Assembly (NCBI GenBank): GCA_019321725.1
Contig: CM033115.1
Coordinates: forward strand, 13,278,673-13,342,672
DNA from: Paulownia fortunei
Lineage: Eukaryota; Streptophyta; Magnoliopsida; Lamiales; Paulowniaceae
Direction: 5' to 3'
Length of the DNA stretch: 64,000 bases
A program made the translations under genes and the position numbers. Positions 47,051 through 59,323 of the stretch are shown piece after piece. The first letter of the stretch is position 1; every line of letters starts with the position of its first letter. Under the pieces are notes generated by a model. The model was not told where the DNA came from and did not search any database. It saw only the letters and a list, made by a program, of their open reading frames with translations.

Positions 47051-48312
47051 CACTTGCTTCTCCATCTTCTTTAATTTATGTTGTGGGTGGCCGACCTGGT
47101 TGCGAGGGTCGTCCTCCTTATTCGAATGATATCATTTTAGTTGGCTCACATGGAGGGCATTGTGAATCTTCCACCAGGAAGGCAACTCCACCTTATAGGC
47201 TACCTTTCCAATGCATTTAATGATAGACAATGGCTCGATATATTTGTGTATCAATCAAGGATCTCTTCCCCTTGATGATTTAGAAAATCTTAGGTCCGGG
47301 ACCTTCACCAATACCATATCTTCCATTTGAAATTCCAAGAAGTGGCGATGTTGATGTATATATTTTTTTATCCGCTTTTAGCCTTTTCCAGGTAACTTTG
47401 GGTTATCTCAATGTTTTGCTTCCATTCCTGGGAGAAACTCTGAGCAAGAGGAGATCTCACACTTTATGGGGTGTTGATAGTGTGAGGGAGTAACAGTTAC
47501 TGCTCGGTAATATTCTCAAAAGTGCTCTTATTTGTTGAAGAACTCTTTTGAGTGTTAAAGCACAACTTAGCAACATCCAAAAGCTTTACCCAATCCTTCT
47601 GAGTACTGCGCACAAAGTGCCGAAGATATTCTTCCAACATGGAATTGAAGCACTCCGTCTATCCATTGAATTGTGGGTGGTAGCTTGAGTTTATGTTTAA
47701 TCTGTACTCGAGAAGTTTGAAGAGCTTGGTCCAAAAAATACTAGTAAACTGGGAATTCAGATCACTGATAATATCTTTTGGCATGCCCCAATACTTGACA
47801 ATATGTTTAAAGAAGAGATGAGTCATCCCTTCCGCCATAACATGTTTAGGGGCTATAATGAAAGTAGCGTATTTAGAAAATTGGTCCACAACGATGATAA
47901 TAGTGCCTAAATCTCCCACTTTAGGCAATCCACAAATATAGTCCATGGACATACTTTCCCAAGGACTCTTTGGGATGGGAAGTGGTTGCAACAAGCCAGC
48001 TGTCTTCTGATGGTCCGCCTTATCTTGTTAGCATACAAGATAAGTTTGAACATAATTTTCGATGTCGTCTTGCATCTGCGGCCAAAAATGGGCCCTCTGC
48101 AACAAGGCATAGGTGCGCTTCTCACCAGGATATCCTGCCCAAAAAGTGTCGTAGCATTCTGCGATCAAAAAATTTCTTAGGTCCCCGCATTTCAGCACAT
48201 AGAGGTGATTTTCTTTAATCCTTAATAATTCACCATCCAGCCAAAATTGTTGAGCTTTGCCCTGCTCGACCAGACCAACCAAGCACTGAGCTACTGGATT
48301 TTTTAATAGCAA
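47051..48312 (-). pseudogene. Chromovirus integrase
   Basis: 48028-48312 has the zinc region (AECYDTFWAGYPGEKRTYAL, then a Cys pair of which the last is seen). 47659-47994 has the DDE core with WESMSMDYICGLP, FSKYATFI, DIISDLNSQF and HPQFNG followed by a TAG in place of Gln, then TECFN with the Glu. The rest, to the chromodomain, is full of stops. Confidence 0.85.
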
Positions 48313-48321
48313 CTCCCGTAT

Positions 48322-48855
48322 TTAGTCTTCCACTAAAGTGGCAATATCGCTCGAAGCCAAAGCGGCTACCTCCCTCAAGTTTTCCAGATCTACTCTCCAA
48401 CTCAGGGCATCTGCTATATGGTTGTTAGAACCAACACAATATTCTAGCATAAAATTGAACTCTGAAAGCAACTCTTGCCAGCATGCCTGCTTCTCGATCA
48501 GCTTAGGTTGAGTTATAAAATGACTTACTATGGTGTTATCGATTTTGACCACAAAGGAAAGCCCCAACAAGTAATGTCACTATAGTCTAAGGCAGTGAAC
48601 TACGGCTAGTAGCTTCTTCTCATGCATAGAGCAGCATCTCTCAACATCCTTCAGCTTTCTACTCTCAAAAGTAACAGGACGACCATCTTGCATTAGGACT
48701 CCTTCTAATGCAACATCGAAAGCATCTATCTCCACCACGAATGGCTTTGACAGGTCTGGAAGGGCTAGCATAGGGTCAACCATGATTGCCTTATTCAAGT
48801 TGTCAAAGGCGGCCTGGCATTGGGGTGACCTAGATATCTCAGAGTAGTCCTTCAC
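48322..48855 (-). pseudogene. Chromovirus RNase H
   Basis: FVVEIDAFDVALEGVLMQDG holds the first acidic site, followed by MHEKKLLAVVHCLRL. After a stop, FVVKIDNTIVSHFITQ and a BADALSWR-like HIADALSWRVD end the domain. Confidence 0.82.
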
Positions 48856-48969
48856 AAATCTCTGGTATTAGTTTTCCAATTCGAGAAAGGACCGCACCTT
48901 ATATACATTACTCGGTGGCTGCCACTTCTGGATAGCCTAAACTTTCTTTGGGTCCATGCGGATTCTTCC

Positions 48970-49698
48970 TCACTCCACAATGTGTCCTAAGAAACTAATT
49001 TTCTTTTGAGCAAACAAACATTTTGATATCTTAGCATATAGTTCATGCTCACAAAGTATTGTAAGAACCTTTCGTAGATGTTCTACGTGCTTCTCCAAGG
49101 TTCCGCTATACACCATGATGTCGTCAAGGTACACCATCATAAATTCATCGAGAAATCCATGGAGTACCTGATTCATCAGGGTGCTGAATGTTGCTGGAGC
49201 ATTTGTCAGGACGAAAGGCATTACCAAGAACTCAAAAGCTCCATACCTTGTGACTACCATTATTTTTGCCATATCTCCCTACTTGATTGGGACTTACTAC
49301 TAGCCAAATCTCAAATCGATCTTCATAAAGTACTCCACCCTACTGAGTCGGTCGAAGCAGTAGGCCACAAGTGGTATAGGGTATTTGTTCTTCACAGTAA
49401 TTTTGTTTAAAGCCCCACAGTCACAGCACATCCGTAAAGAGCCATAAACCTTCTTCTAAAATAATACAGGGGCTCCATACGGTGATTTCATGGGCTTGAT
49501 GATCCTGCACTCCAACATCTCCTTTAATTGTTTCCTGAGCTCTACGAGCTCCAGCTGGGACATATGATATGGTGCTTGGGCGGGAGATTTGGTACCCAAC
49601 ACCAGCTCAATCTCGTGATCAAATGTTCTCTTTGATGATAGCTTCCAAGGCAATTTATCTAGCATAACATCTTCAAACTCCCTTAGGAGTCTTTTCAC
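48970..49698 (-). pseudogene. Chromovirus reverse transcriptase
   Basis: 49456-49698 gives the N-terminal part (AQAPYHMSQLELVELRKQ, IIKPMKSPYGAPVLF). 48970-49272 gives TRYGAFEFLVMPFVLTNAPA and the catalytic VYLDDIMVYS, then FLGHIV. The stretch between, with the NK(Y/F)PLP and DLRSGY-like blocks, is broken by stops. Confidence 0.87.
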
Positions 49699-49756
49699 AA
49701 CACCAGGGATCGCCCCTGATGTTTTCTATATCATCATCAGTGAGTCCATGATAAAA

Positions 49757-50170
49757 CTACAGTTCTATATCTCGTAGAAATTCAAGCTCGAGGATGAGCT
49801 TCAAGTCATCCACCAAGACTATAGAAAGATTAGTCCTTCCCTCAAAAGGCCTAACCTTAATCAACATAGATTTGGCCATTCCAACAATTGGTTGAGCAGC
49901 TGAGTTGATCACTTTTCCCCGTCCAACTCCTTTCTTCAGCACAAGCTTGAGTCTTTCCACTTCGCCGCTTGCAAGGTAGTTGTGGGTAGCACCAGTTTCG
50001 ATTATGGCACGAACTGGCTTGCCATTGATCTTCACATCCATATACACCAGCCCTTTCTTTTTGTACAACCTCGACTGTGATTTCTCTTCAGGCAGGCTCG
50101 TGGTGAGAGCCGGCGCTCTTTTACCAACCTTTGGCGGCATCCCTGTCTTTGCTGCCACTTGGTGGGTCAA
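49757..50170 (-). pseudogene. Chromovirus protease region
   Basis: VYMDVKINGKPVRAIIETGATHNYLA carries the aspartic protease site with Glu where Asp is usual (IETGAT), which would inactivate it. The end of the ORF leads towards RT. Confidence 0.75.
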
Positions 50171-50289
50171 TAAGTTGCACCACTGTTCAATGACACCAAG
50201 GTTGTCCTAATCCTCTTTGGACTCAACCTCCTCATTATTAGGTGCTTGTGGTTCCTCCTACTTAGATGTTGACCCCGATCAAGTGAGGT

Positions 50290-50906
50290 ACGTTAAAGTA
50301 TTTAATAGTTGTTTCTTGGGGCAATCTTTGATTTGATGGGATCCATCACATAAGAAGCACCCACCACCTTTTGGTAGCATACCCTATTGGCTTTCTTGTA
50401 GCTTTCCTCTATTAGAGCTCCCTAAGGAACTCCCTTGGCGAGGTTGTCGCTCTCCCATATTTTTGATCGGGATAGGCTTGAAGGATCTCATCTCTCTTTC
50501 TTTGGGCTGGTTTGTGTTCATTGTTCATGGTTTATCCCACCAGGGCTCGAGATTATAATCCATCAAGCGCTCTGCAACTACCAAGGCGGAATTCAGATCA
50601 ATAACCCATTAACGTTGCAACTCTGCACGCGCAAACAGCTCCAGGCCCTCCAAGAATGTGAAGAGCTTATCTTTCTCGGACATCTCTCGAATGTCCAACA
50701 TATGTGCCACAAAGGCCTTCACATAGTCCCAAATGGAACCAGTTTGCCTCAATTCTCGCAAGGCCCTTCTGACATTATATTCCATATCCTCTGGGAAAAA
50801 CTGTTGCCTAATGGCTTCTCAAAGAAGGTCCCAAGTGTCCAACCACACACCCTGTACCTGGATATCGACATATTTAGTACACCACGACAACTTGGCATCA
50901 CCAACC
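50290..50906 (-). pseudogene. Chromovirus gag, C-terminal part
   Basis: On the minus strand from 50904: GDAKLSWCTKYVD, then LRQTGSIWDYVKAF, MLDIREMSEKDKLFTFLEGL, LVVAERLMDYN, and a zinc knuckle CFLCDGSHQIKDCPKK at about 50361-50318. Two in-frame stops are visible. It continues from the N-terminal part at 58265 across the copia insertion. Confidence 0.82.
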
Positions 50907-51674
50907 TATTGGGTTCGCGTGATCCTGGAAAATGTATACGCAGTGCAATTTAAAATTTTTTAAAAATATAAATATACATTACATCACATATAATTAAAAC
51001 GAATCCCAAAACCCTTTCGTGATTACTCAGTTGTGCATTTTTTGATAGTTAAAGTAAGAAAGTTTCAAAAACTCTTACATTGATTTGCACTCCGGTTGAT
51101 GTAGGGATTGAAATAATTCAAATCGTTATCCCTGAATGAAAGTATCTCCATGTTTTTCAATTTAAAACCCCTTTGATTGAAATCTGATTCGCCTCTAGGA
51201 TCCTAAATGTTATCCTTCTAACTGTATCCACACCTTGGATGCCTACTCGCAATCGAATTCTATGCTAGTAGTTTTTGATTCGATAATTCTATCTCAAAAT
51301 AATTTTGTTTGGAACAAGAACACACTAACAATTAGTGTTTTTTAGGTGTTTAATTTAATTTTTAATTCAATAATTAAATCAAGAATTAAACTAGATAAAA
51401 GGTTGGTGAACTTTTGTAGATTGAAAGGAAAGGAGAGACGAATTTTTGGGGATGAAAGAAAACTATTTTTCTTCACTAAAATTTGCAATTAAAATCCCCA
51501 TAAAAATATCCAAAAAAATTGTCAATCAAAACTATCCCAAGTTCTTTCTATATAGAACTTTTTTTTCTTTCTTATCTCCAACTCTTTTGGTAAGTTTTTT
51601 TATCCTATAAGAACTTTTCTTTTTCCTTATTACCTCATAGAAATTTAATTCTCAATTCAATTTCCTCTAGGAAT
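50907..51674 (-). repeat. Truncated 3' LTR of the nested copia element
   Basis: Aligns with 56133-56900 (TTGGGTTCG(C/T)G, ATTACATCACAT(A/G)TAATTAAAA, GGTATCCACACCTTGGATGCC-like). Similarity ends at CCTCTAGGAAT, after which internal coding-type sequence begins. Confidence 0.85.
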
Positions 51675-51949
51675 CGCCTTTATGGATTCTAATGCTTTTT
51701 GCATCAAATTGATTGATATTTTGTTCGTAACACTTAGAGCATTTCTAATATCAAATCATGTACATAGATTTGTATATTTTATGCTTTCTTTCAAGGATGT
51801 ATAAAACATGTGAGTCATTATTTCTCTTTCATTCAAAAGTCTTTGGGGACGAGAACTTCGAAAGAAAAATCCCATGACTCATAAATAAGAATCTCTCCTA
51901 GGATTCTTCCATGCTAAACCCTTTTAGCATCTAATCTATGTACTTAGAT

Positions 51950-52760
51950 TTAGGATAGTCCAAGCATCTTTTCAAATCTATCTCGATAAATCTCAATCCC
52001 CAATCTCTAGGATGCTTATCCCAAATCTCTCTTGGAGAACTTTATAGATGACAAGTCTCAGTTGACTGTAATATTTCTACATCATCTCTATGAGTAAAAT
52101 ATCATCAACGTAAAACACAACAATCATCACCATATTCCCACTAACCCTCTTGTACACATATAGCTCATTTGCATTCCTAAGGAAATCAAACCATTTGATT
52201 GCTTTAGAGAATCGAATGTTCCATATTCGAAAAATTTATTTTGAGTTCTTAACAAATCTCTAAAGCTCGCAAACTTTTTGCTTGCGTTTGTTTGATATGA
52301 AGACCTCAAACTGCTTAACTTATATCCCTTTCTCAATACCCCTATTGAGAAAGACGGTCTTCATATTCCTTTGCAATATCTAGTAGTCATAATACGTAGA
52401 TATAACTAGTATATTCTGAACGGACTTTAGCATCATGTCTGGTAAAAGGTATCGTCAATAGTCAACACCTTAACTATAAGCGTAATACTTTGCTACCAGT
52501 CGTACCTTTATAGGTCACCACCTCCCCATGTTCTTTATTTTATATTTGCAGACCTATTTGTAGCTAATGGGAACCATTCCCACAATGGGTCCACCAAGGT
52601 CAAACCTTGTTGGAGTACATAGAGTCCATTTTGGATTGCATGGCATTTTGTATAAGTAGCCCCGACATCCTTTCAGATCTCATTAGAGGTTGTGTACTAG
52701 AAGTTTTAGTAATTTATTTATACACCATTGCCACTTGTGAGACAAATTGTGGTTCTTGAA
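51950..52760 (-). pseudogene. Nested copia reverse transcriptase
   Basis: MVMIVVFYVDDILL is at about 52131-52090, preceded by ELYVYKRVSG. Further upstream on the minus strand are traces of MKTVFLNRGIEKGI and MLKSVQNILVIS. Stops and shifts are throughout. Confidence 0.75.
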
Positions 52761-52899
52761 CTACTTCAAGCTCTATGATTTAGCAATTTCTATCTAATAG
52801 AAATTCTTTCTTCTTAAGAAGGTGGTGTCCTTAGAAAATAAACTCTTTTGTTCTTAGAAATCATAGAAATAGTATTCTTTAGATTTAACTGTTTTAAAG

Positions 52900-53510
52900 A
52901 AGCATGCCCCTTTATACCTTTAGGTATATATGCGAGGGGTCTTTTACCACATCATATCTCATATGATGTTTTGAGTACCGATTTATATGATATCCTTACT
53001 TGATAAGAATATTATCGATTCTAGGGTAAATTCCTAGAATGAATGAGGAAATAAGTGAAACTCAACTTGAATTCACTTAAAGTGAGAATCTAATTCTCTG
53101 TTTGATAATCAAGAACTTACCACCTTAGTATTCTCTTCATCGATCATATTGATTGATTTAATACTTTGGTCGATTTAATTCTCTACTTCATGTCTAAATT
53201 CTTTGAACCCTTCAAAAGATCTTAGAATAATGAAGTAAAAATAGTTCGCTTGTACACTAACACTTAGTGGACTACTTACATTCCTTTGGATCATATCCAA
53301 AGGCATGGTTTGCTCCATTTGTCCCACAAATGGTGATTTGGTCATGTTTTCCTAAAGATAAGATTTACAAGTTGGCACCTCATGCAAGTCCAAAAGGTCA
53401 AGCAAATGAACCATCTTTTGAACTCTTTCTTTAGAGATATGACCTAATCTAGCTAACCACAAGTATGCACTGTTTTGATTATCTAATTCTTAGATTACTT
53501 TGTTGATTAT
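52900..53510 (-). pseudogene. Nested copia integrase
   Basis: Minus-strand readings show KKRVQKMVHLLDLLDLHEVP, ENMTKSPFVGQMEQT, then FEGFKEFRHEVEN and MRYDVVKDPSHIYLKV in different frames, the usual order of copia integrase blocks. Confidence 0.65.
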
Positions 53511-53689
53511 GAGCATGGAATGTTGGGATTGTATAGTTAATTTGTCAATGTAGCAAAGATAATTAACTAATACTATCCTAATTCCATCCAGAGTTAAGTG
53601 GATCATTCCTATAGCCAACACTTACTTTATTCTCAAGCTTAAGGATCGTCCTTCATCTTAGTCTCTATTTTTCTTGTCATCCACTGCAA

Positions 53690-53880
53690 CCCCTCGCAAA
53701 GATGGGATCATATCTGATATCCAATATCCAAGAAAAAATTTATTAACCTTAATGGTTGATATCAACAATGTATAAACTTGAATTAGAATCCCTTCTAATT
53801 CAACTAAGCAAGTCAATACTTGTGTTTTCTCTTTCTATACCCTAAATATTCACAATGGTGACAAACATCTATATTGAGCT
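53690..53880 (-). pseudogene. Nested copia gag knuckle and protease start
   Basis: CHHCEYLGYRKRKHKY in the place of a CCHC knuckle (His and last Cys lost), then a weak VNKFF...GYWISD region where the protease would begin. The gag body further up, to about 55100, is not recognisable. Confidence 0.5.
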
Positions 53881-55294
53881 GGTAAGTTTGTCTGTTTGTC
53901 TAGATTATCCTATGTGGAATTATTAGCAATAACCATTATCCTATGCGAGGCAGAAATTTAAGCATTCATTCAATTAATATCCATTTATGATATGGTCTTT
54001 AATCATAAATGTCTCCACTATTTTATTCAAATCCCATCACCCTCTAGATGGAAATTCGAGAAATCTAATTTCTTAGTGGGCTTGAAGTCCAACTAGCCTT
54101 GCCATACACCTCAATTTTATGAGCCCATACAACAAAACTAAAAGGTAGCTAACAACATTAGCAATTGCATCCCCATACAACCCTCAAGCTATTTTGCCTC
54201 ACCTTTTCCCATACACCTCAATTTTATGAGCCCATATGGTACTAAGTGTCAAATATTACCCATCAAACATCCATGTAGATGGAGCATCTAAACGTCCCAT
54301 GACTCATGGCCAACAATAAAGACGAGTCCATCCCATGGGCATCTCAATTCTTAATAGTGGCCACAACTTGCCTTCACTTAGCACATCCCACGACTCATGG
54401 CCAATGGACTAAATATGGTAGTGTATCGACATGCCACTACTTTTGATGAAAGGCATGGACGATTGGGTCCTACCCAATATTATCTATTTATGCTTGATAT
54501 CGAACTAATAAAAGTTCTCAACTTGAAATATTTTCAAGTGAGGGTCATACTAGATTTATTATACAAGGTCTCATTGTTTTCTTTTCTTGTTTATTTAATG
54601 TTCACTATCCTAACGATAACAAGAATACATCATAATGAAGCATTAAATAAACACAACATGTATCACATACATCCTAAAATAAATAGATGATCATCCTATG
54701 CGATTCACTTGAACTAAAGTGGATCTAGGTCAATCTAAGGTGATAATTAAAATACAAATAGACATATCTATTACATAAATATATCCCATACATTTATGGG
54801 TCTTGTATTCTCGTTTTTCCTCCGTATTCATTTAATCTTCTTGTAATGTCTGCCAAATTACAAAAAGATTAACCTCACCGCCTAATTTTACTCTAATTAC
54901 ATTTACTAAAACTACAAGAAACCTTGAAACAATTCCAAGGGAAGATACATAGGAGGGAGATAGAAGTACATCAAGAATGAAATAGAGAAAGGTGAAACTC
55001 GTAGGCCTCATTTTAATTAAAACTAAAAAATAACCAATTATGCATAAAATTAAACTAATCACATTGGTCTAGGCTCCATGATCATCCAACTAGTATGCTT
55101 AACATAAATCATTACATGATAATGAAAATATATAAATTTATCGATTATGTTATGTGCAATTCTTTCAAATTTGGGATTTTTATGAAAAATAGTTTTTCAA
55201 AAATTAAAATTAACATTTAATTTTAAAATAAAAAATCATAAACTTCAAGTAACAATTATGTAACGAGGTGGGATGGACAACAGTTCAACAAGGC

Positions 55295-55695
55295 TGCTAC
55301 CTGTCGAGTGGATGGGCAGACCACCCGTCGGGTGCCGACTGGCGACCCGATGCCCGCACGTCGGGTGTCGGCTGCCTACCCAATGTCACACGTCAGGTGG
55401 TTGGGCGCCCACATGTTGAGTGCCAGTGGGCGACCCGACGCTCGACTTCGGGTGGCCGGGTGCCCACCCGACGTGGCGGTGGGCTACCCGACGCCCGATG
55501 TCGGGTGGTCGACAGTCTACCCAAAGTCACACGTCGGGTGGCTGGCCAGCAGGCGACCCGGCGTACGATGTCGGGTGGCCGACAGCCCACCCAATATCAC
55601 ACGTCGGGTGGCTAGGCGCCCGCACGTTAGGTGCCGATGCCGCGCGTTGGGTGACTGGTAGCCCACCCGACGTCACACGTCGGGTGGTCGGCACT
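55295..55695. repeat. GC-rich degenerate minisatellite in the nested copia leader
   Basis: About 400 bases of irregular units made of (A/C)CACGTCGGGTGG, GGCGCCC, GCGACCCGA and CCCACCCGACGT in about 30-45-base blocks. The 9-mer GTCGGGTGG and close variants recur about a dozen times, and its complement CCACCCGAC also occurs, so hairpins are possible. It is flanked abruptly by very AT-rich DNA. ORFs here on both strands are artefacts of the composition. Confidence 0.85.
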
Positions 55696-56118
55696 CCAAT
55701 TTTTTTTATTTTTTTTTAATGTCCAAGAATTCAAAATTTTCACAAAATTTTGATTTCATAGTTTCTTGATCTCATCAAGAAATTTTGAAAAACTTGATAA
55801 AAACTAATTTTCTTGATCAATAAATCAACTTATTTGATTTTTTTTATTTCTTGCCACGTTTCAAGAAATTCAAGATTTCACAAATTTTGAAATTTTTGGA
55901 TCAAGAAATTTAATAATTCATAAATTTTGAAATTCTTGAAAATCAAGAAATCTAATTTTTTAACTCATCTTAGTTCTTAAAACGTTTTAACATTTAAAAC
56001 GATTAATAATATTAATCCCAAACAAAGAAATTAATTGATTCAAAACCAATCACACATATTAATCTATCACATATATTAAATAAATATAATCGAAAAGTAT
56101 CAGAAATGCACGAACCTT

Positions 56119-56131
56119 GGCTCTGATACCA
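56119..56131 (-). promoter_or_regulatory. Primer-binding site of the nested copia element
   Basis: GGCTCTGATACCA, complementary to initiator Met tRNA, one base from the LTR start at 56133. Same spacing as in the 12472-19118 element. Confidence 0.85.
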
Positions 56132-56132
56132 C

Positions 56133-58264
56133 TGTTGGGTTCGTGCGATCCCAGAAAACTTATACGCAGAGGAATTTAAAATTTTTCAAAAATATAAATA
56201 TACATTACATCACATGTAATTAAAAAGAATTCCGAAACTCTTTTGCGATTACTTAGTTGAGTGTTTTCTGATAGTTAAAGTAAGAAAATTTCAGAAACTC
56301 TTACATTGATTTGCACTTCAGCTGATGTAGGGATTGAAATGATTCAAATCGTTATTCCTGAATGAAAGTATCTCCATGTTCTTCAATTCAAAATCCCTTT
56401 GATTGAAATTTGATTCGTTTCTAGGATCCCAAATATTATCCCTCTAACGGTATCCACACCTTGGATGCCCACTCGCAACTGAATTCTATATTAGTAGTTT
56501 TCGATTCGATAATTCTATCCCAAAATAATTTTGTTTGGAACAAGAACACACTAACAATTAGTATTTTTTAGGTATTTAATTTAATTCTTAATTCAATAAT
56601 TAAATCAAGAATTAAACTAGATAAAATATTGGTGAACTTTTGGAGATTGAAAGGAAAGGAGGGACGAATTTTTGTGGATGAAAGAAAACTATTTTTTTTC
56701 ACTAAAATATGCAATTAAAATTTCCATAAAAATATCCAATAAGATTGTCAATCAAAACTATTACAAGTTCTTTCTATATATGACTTTTTTTCCTTTCTTA
56801 TCTCTAACTCTTTTGGTAAGTTTTTTTATCCCATGAGGATTTTTCTTTTTCCTTATTATCTCAAAAAAATTGAATTCCCAATTCAACTTCCTCTAGGAAT
56901 TGGATTTCTAATCCAATTTCCTAATGGGCTTCCTACAAGCCCACATCTAATAGGTCTAAGCCTAAGTAATCAATTAGGCTCTATTTTAATTGATCCAATC
57001 AATTAAATTAATTTATTTAATTAATTAGGTCCATCTCACTTAATTGATCCAATCAATTAATTAAATGTTCCAATTGGGCTTTCTAATCCAATTAGGCCCA
57101 ATCAATTAATTTAATTAATTAATTGAATTAATTCCACACTTGAATTAATTTAACCCAATTAATTAATCACATTAATTAATTTAATCCAACACTTGAAATA
57201 ATTTCTAGGCTAGAAATGGACTTGTCCAAGTTTTGTGTGTGACCCCTTAGGTTCACTTTAAACTAGCCGTGGGCTCACAACTCTTGTGATTTAGTTGAAC
57301 AATTAATTGTTCTAATTAATTAATCCAATTAATTAATTCTCTTAAAATTAACTCATTAATTCCAAGAACCCACAAAATATGGGAATCATCTAGCAATGCA
57401 TCATGACTCTTAGTCTAAGGTGAGTGTGCGGACCTATTTCAATTACGAATACTATGCAAGTACGGTCCTTCTATCATCTAATCTCCCGATTGAACCTAGG
57501 GCATGGATATTAAGTCGAAACCCTATTAACTCAATAACTATGTTTCCATTCCTAGTAGATTGACTCGATGATGAATAATTAGAAAACCCCATGTCTAATT
57601 TTCATCCAACATTAGCCAATGATTTTAGAGTCAAGTACAGTGGAACACATACGAAATTCACCTATTCATCTAGATAGGTGACAGATCCTTTGTTGGTCAC
57701 TCATTAATCTCCATGCATGAAGATGTTACACCCAATATAAACCTCTTGTGATTGTTATGTAATCGAAAAATACATCAAAGTATAACATGTCATGTACAAG
57801 GTTACCATGGTGCCTTAAGTTCAAGGACTAATTCTTGCATTATCGTAACGAGAAAATTTCCATTCAACAATAGAATATTTCCAAGGTGGGGTTGTTAAGT
57901 GTACTTGTTCCCAACAAGCACCCACATACATGCACTAGTGTCTCCACACCAATATCTATGGAACGAGACATCCTCCTTTCGAGCCTGTATCGTATGTGTA
58001 AGTTTCAACAGGATCAATGATGTCCCATCTCATTAATCCTTAACTTGGAACGTTTTAAGATCATAGCCTTAGAGATATATTCCACGATCACCATCATATG
58101 CGCAACCATGCCCCATAGCTATGTGTAATCTAAGGACTTTATCTAATTCTTATGATGAATTTAAGATAAAGATTGCTATTTAAATGATATTAATATAAAT
58201 AAGAATGATTCACAAGTGTATAAGAACGGCTAGAACAATTGGCACGCCGGACACTACTCTAACA
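56133..58264 (-). repeat. 5' LTR of the nested copia element
   Basis: 2,132 bp, TGTTGGG...CTCTAACA on the + strand. Contains AT-rich runs of AATTAATT (56990-57360). No genes. Confidence 0.85.
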
Positions 58265-58764
58265 CCACCAAATACATTATGGCTATCGACACTTTTCTCG
58301 CCTCATCCATGATATTCGTGACAAGAAAATACTACTTCATATCAAATAGAAAGTTCTCAACTTTCTTTGCATCTTGTGCATCTTCATAGGCTCTCGGCTC
58401 AGGGATTTAAAGCATAGTCACTAGTTTGGGAGTAACAAAAGGCCCATTGCTCATTACTCGTTGAAGCAATGTCAATTTGAATTGACATTTCTTCCATTTC
58501 TCGCTGTACATCGGTGGAGCTATTCGTCCTCAATGCCTCGCCAAGGGTTTGGCATATATCTCGGCTCTCACCCAATTAAGAGTGGAGGTCCATGATTTCT
58601 GCCTCCAAGCTCTCGACCTTCTCCGCCAAGGCCTCGATAATATGTTGTTGCCTAGGGACCTCTTCCTCTAGGACTTCGAACCGCTGATACCATCTCTTCC
58701 TGGGCTGTCGGGTGCTCTCACTCTCATAGCCCACATTATTTACTGAATTAGTAGGGTCTCTCAC
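58265..58764 (-). pseudogene. Chromovirus gag, N-terminal part
   Basis: Begins MRDPTNSVNNVGYESEST at 58764, then a coiled-coil-like stretch (RWYQRFEVLEEEVPRQQH, IIEALAEKVESLEAEIMDLH) to TAA at 58576. Beyond it, other frames show ENFLFDMKQYF and VSIAIMYLV up to the copia insertion. The remainder lies at 50906-50290. Confidence 0.78.
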
Positions 58765-58793
58765 CTCTCCTCGATCCGTAGATCAAGAGTTGA

Positions 58794-58806
58794 GGCTCTG
58801 ATACCA
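58794..58806 (-). promoter_or_regulatory. Primer-binding site of the chromovirus
   Basis: GGCTCTGATACCA abuts the upper LTR at 58807; initiator Met tRNA type. Confidence 0.85.
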
Positions 58807-59323
58807 CCTCTCACGGGGGAGCCTTGAAGTTTGTATAGAAAATGGGCACCATGTGGCTAGTAATCGGCCACTGACGACTACTTCCACTAAAGCTTAATAA
58901 AACACGCAACGAAGCAGCTGTTCGTCATACTCCCACCCAAAGGAGCTTTCGAGGAACAACAAAATTAAAATGAAAATTCATTTTCATTAATAACGAAATG
59001 CAGATTACAATATTGAATGTTTACAATGTGTGAAGTAGGGGATGAATTCCAGCATGGAGACTAGCAACTCTTTTTAATATCTCACTATCCCTATAATAGG
59101 CTTAGAAATAAAAAGACTTGTGATGGCAGTACATATTATGGGGTCGTGGTACGTGTCATACTACTCATCACTATTTACAACAAAATGAAAGAAGAGACCT
59201 ACACTTATAAACTCAAAGTAATATACGGAAGCTTTCTAGTCCACAAGTAAAGGTTGGCACGGACGGTCTCGAAACGGCGATCGTGTGCGTCAAGGGGGAC
59301 TAGTGGGAAGACGACCCTTGACA
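58807..59323 (-). repeat. 5' LTR of the chromovirus
   Basis: 517 bp to CCCTTGACA; its primer-side end reads CC instead of TG. Homologous to 46335-46858. Confidence 0.87.

Larger units (their letters stand above)
50907..58264 (-). mobile_element. Ty1/copia element nested in the chromovirus gag
   Basis: The upper (5') LTR is intact (56133-58264), with the primer site at 56119-56131. Only the last 770 bases of the lower LTR remain (50907-51674), running into RT sequence, so RNase H, the purine tract and the LTR start were lost. The target duplication is CAACC (50902-50906) and CCACC (58265-58269), one mismatch. Removing the element rejoins gag in frame between MYLV and GDAKL. Decayed copia domains run in minus order: gag knuckle, protease, integrase, RT. 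Confidence 0.9.
46335..59323 (-). mobile_element. Ty3/gypsy chromovirus, minus strand, interrupted by a copia element
   Basis: Two LTRs of about 520 bp (46335-46858 and 58807-59323), an initiator-tRNA primer site next to the upper one and a purine tract (GGGGGAGAA on the minus strand, 46859-46875) next to the lower one. Coding order on the minus strand is gag, protease, RT, RNase H, integrase, chromodomain. The copia element 50907-58264 splits gag; without it the element is about 5.6 kb, normal for chromoviruses. Stops such as CAG to TAG and CGA to TGA are frequent. The outer flanks (CACAG and CTGTG) are not a direct repeat, so no target duplication is recognised. Confidence 0.9.

Noticed and set aside
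55268..55719. Overlapping Arg/Pro/Gly-rich ORFs on both strands
   Set aside because: Stop-free only because of the GC-rich repeat; no domain in any frame.
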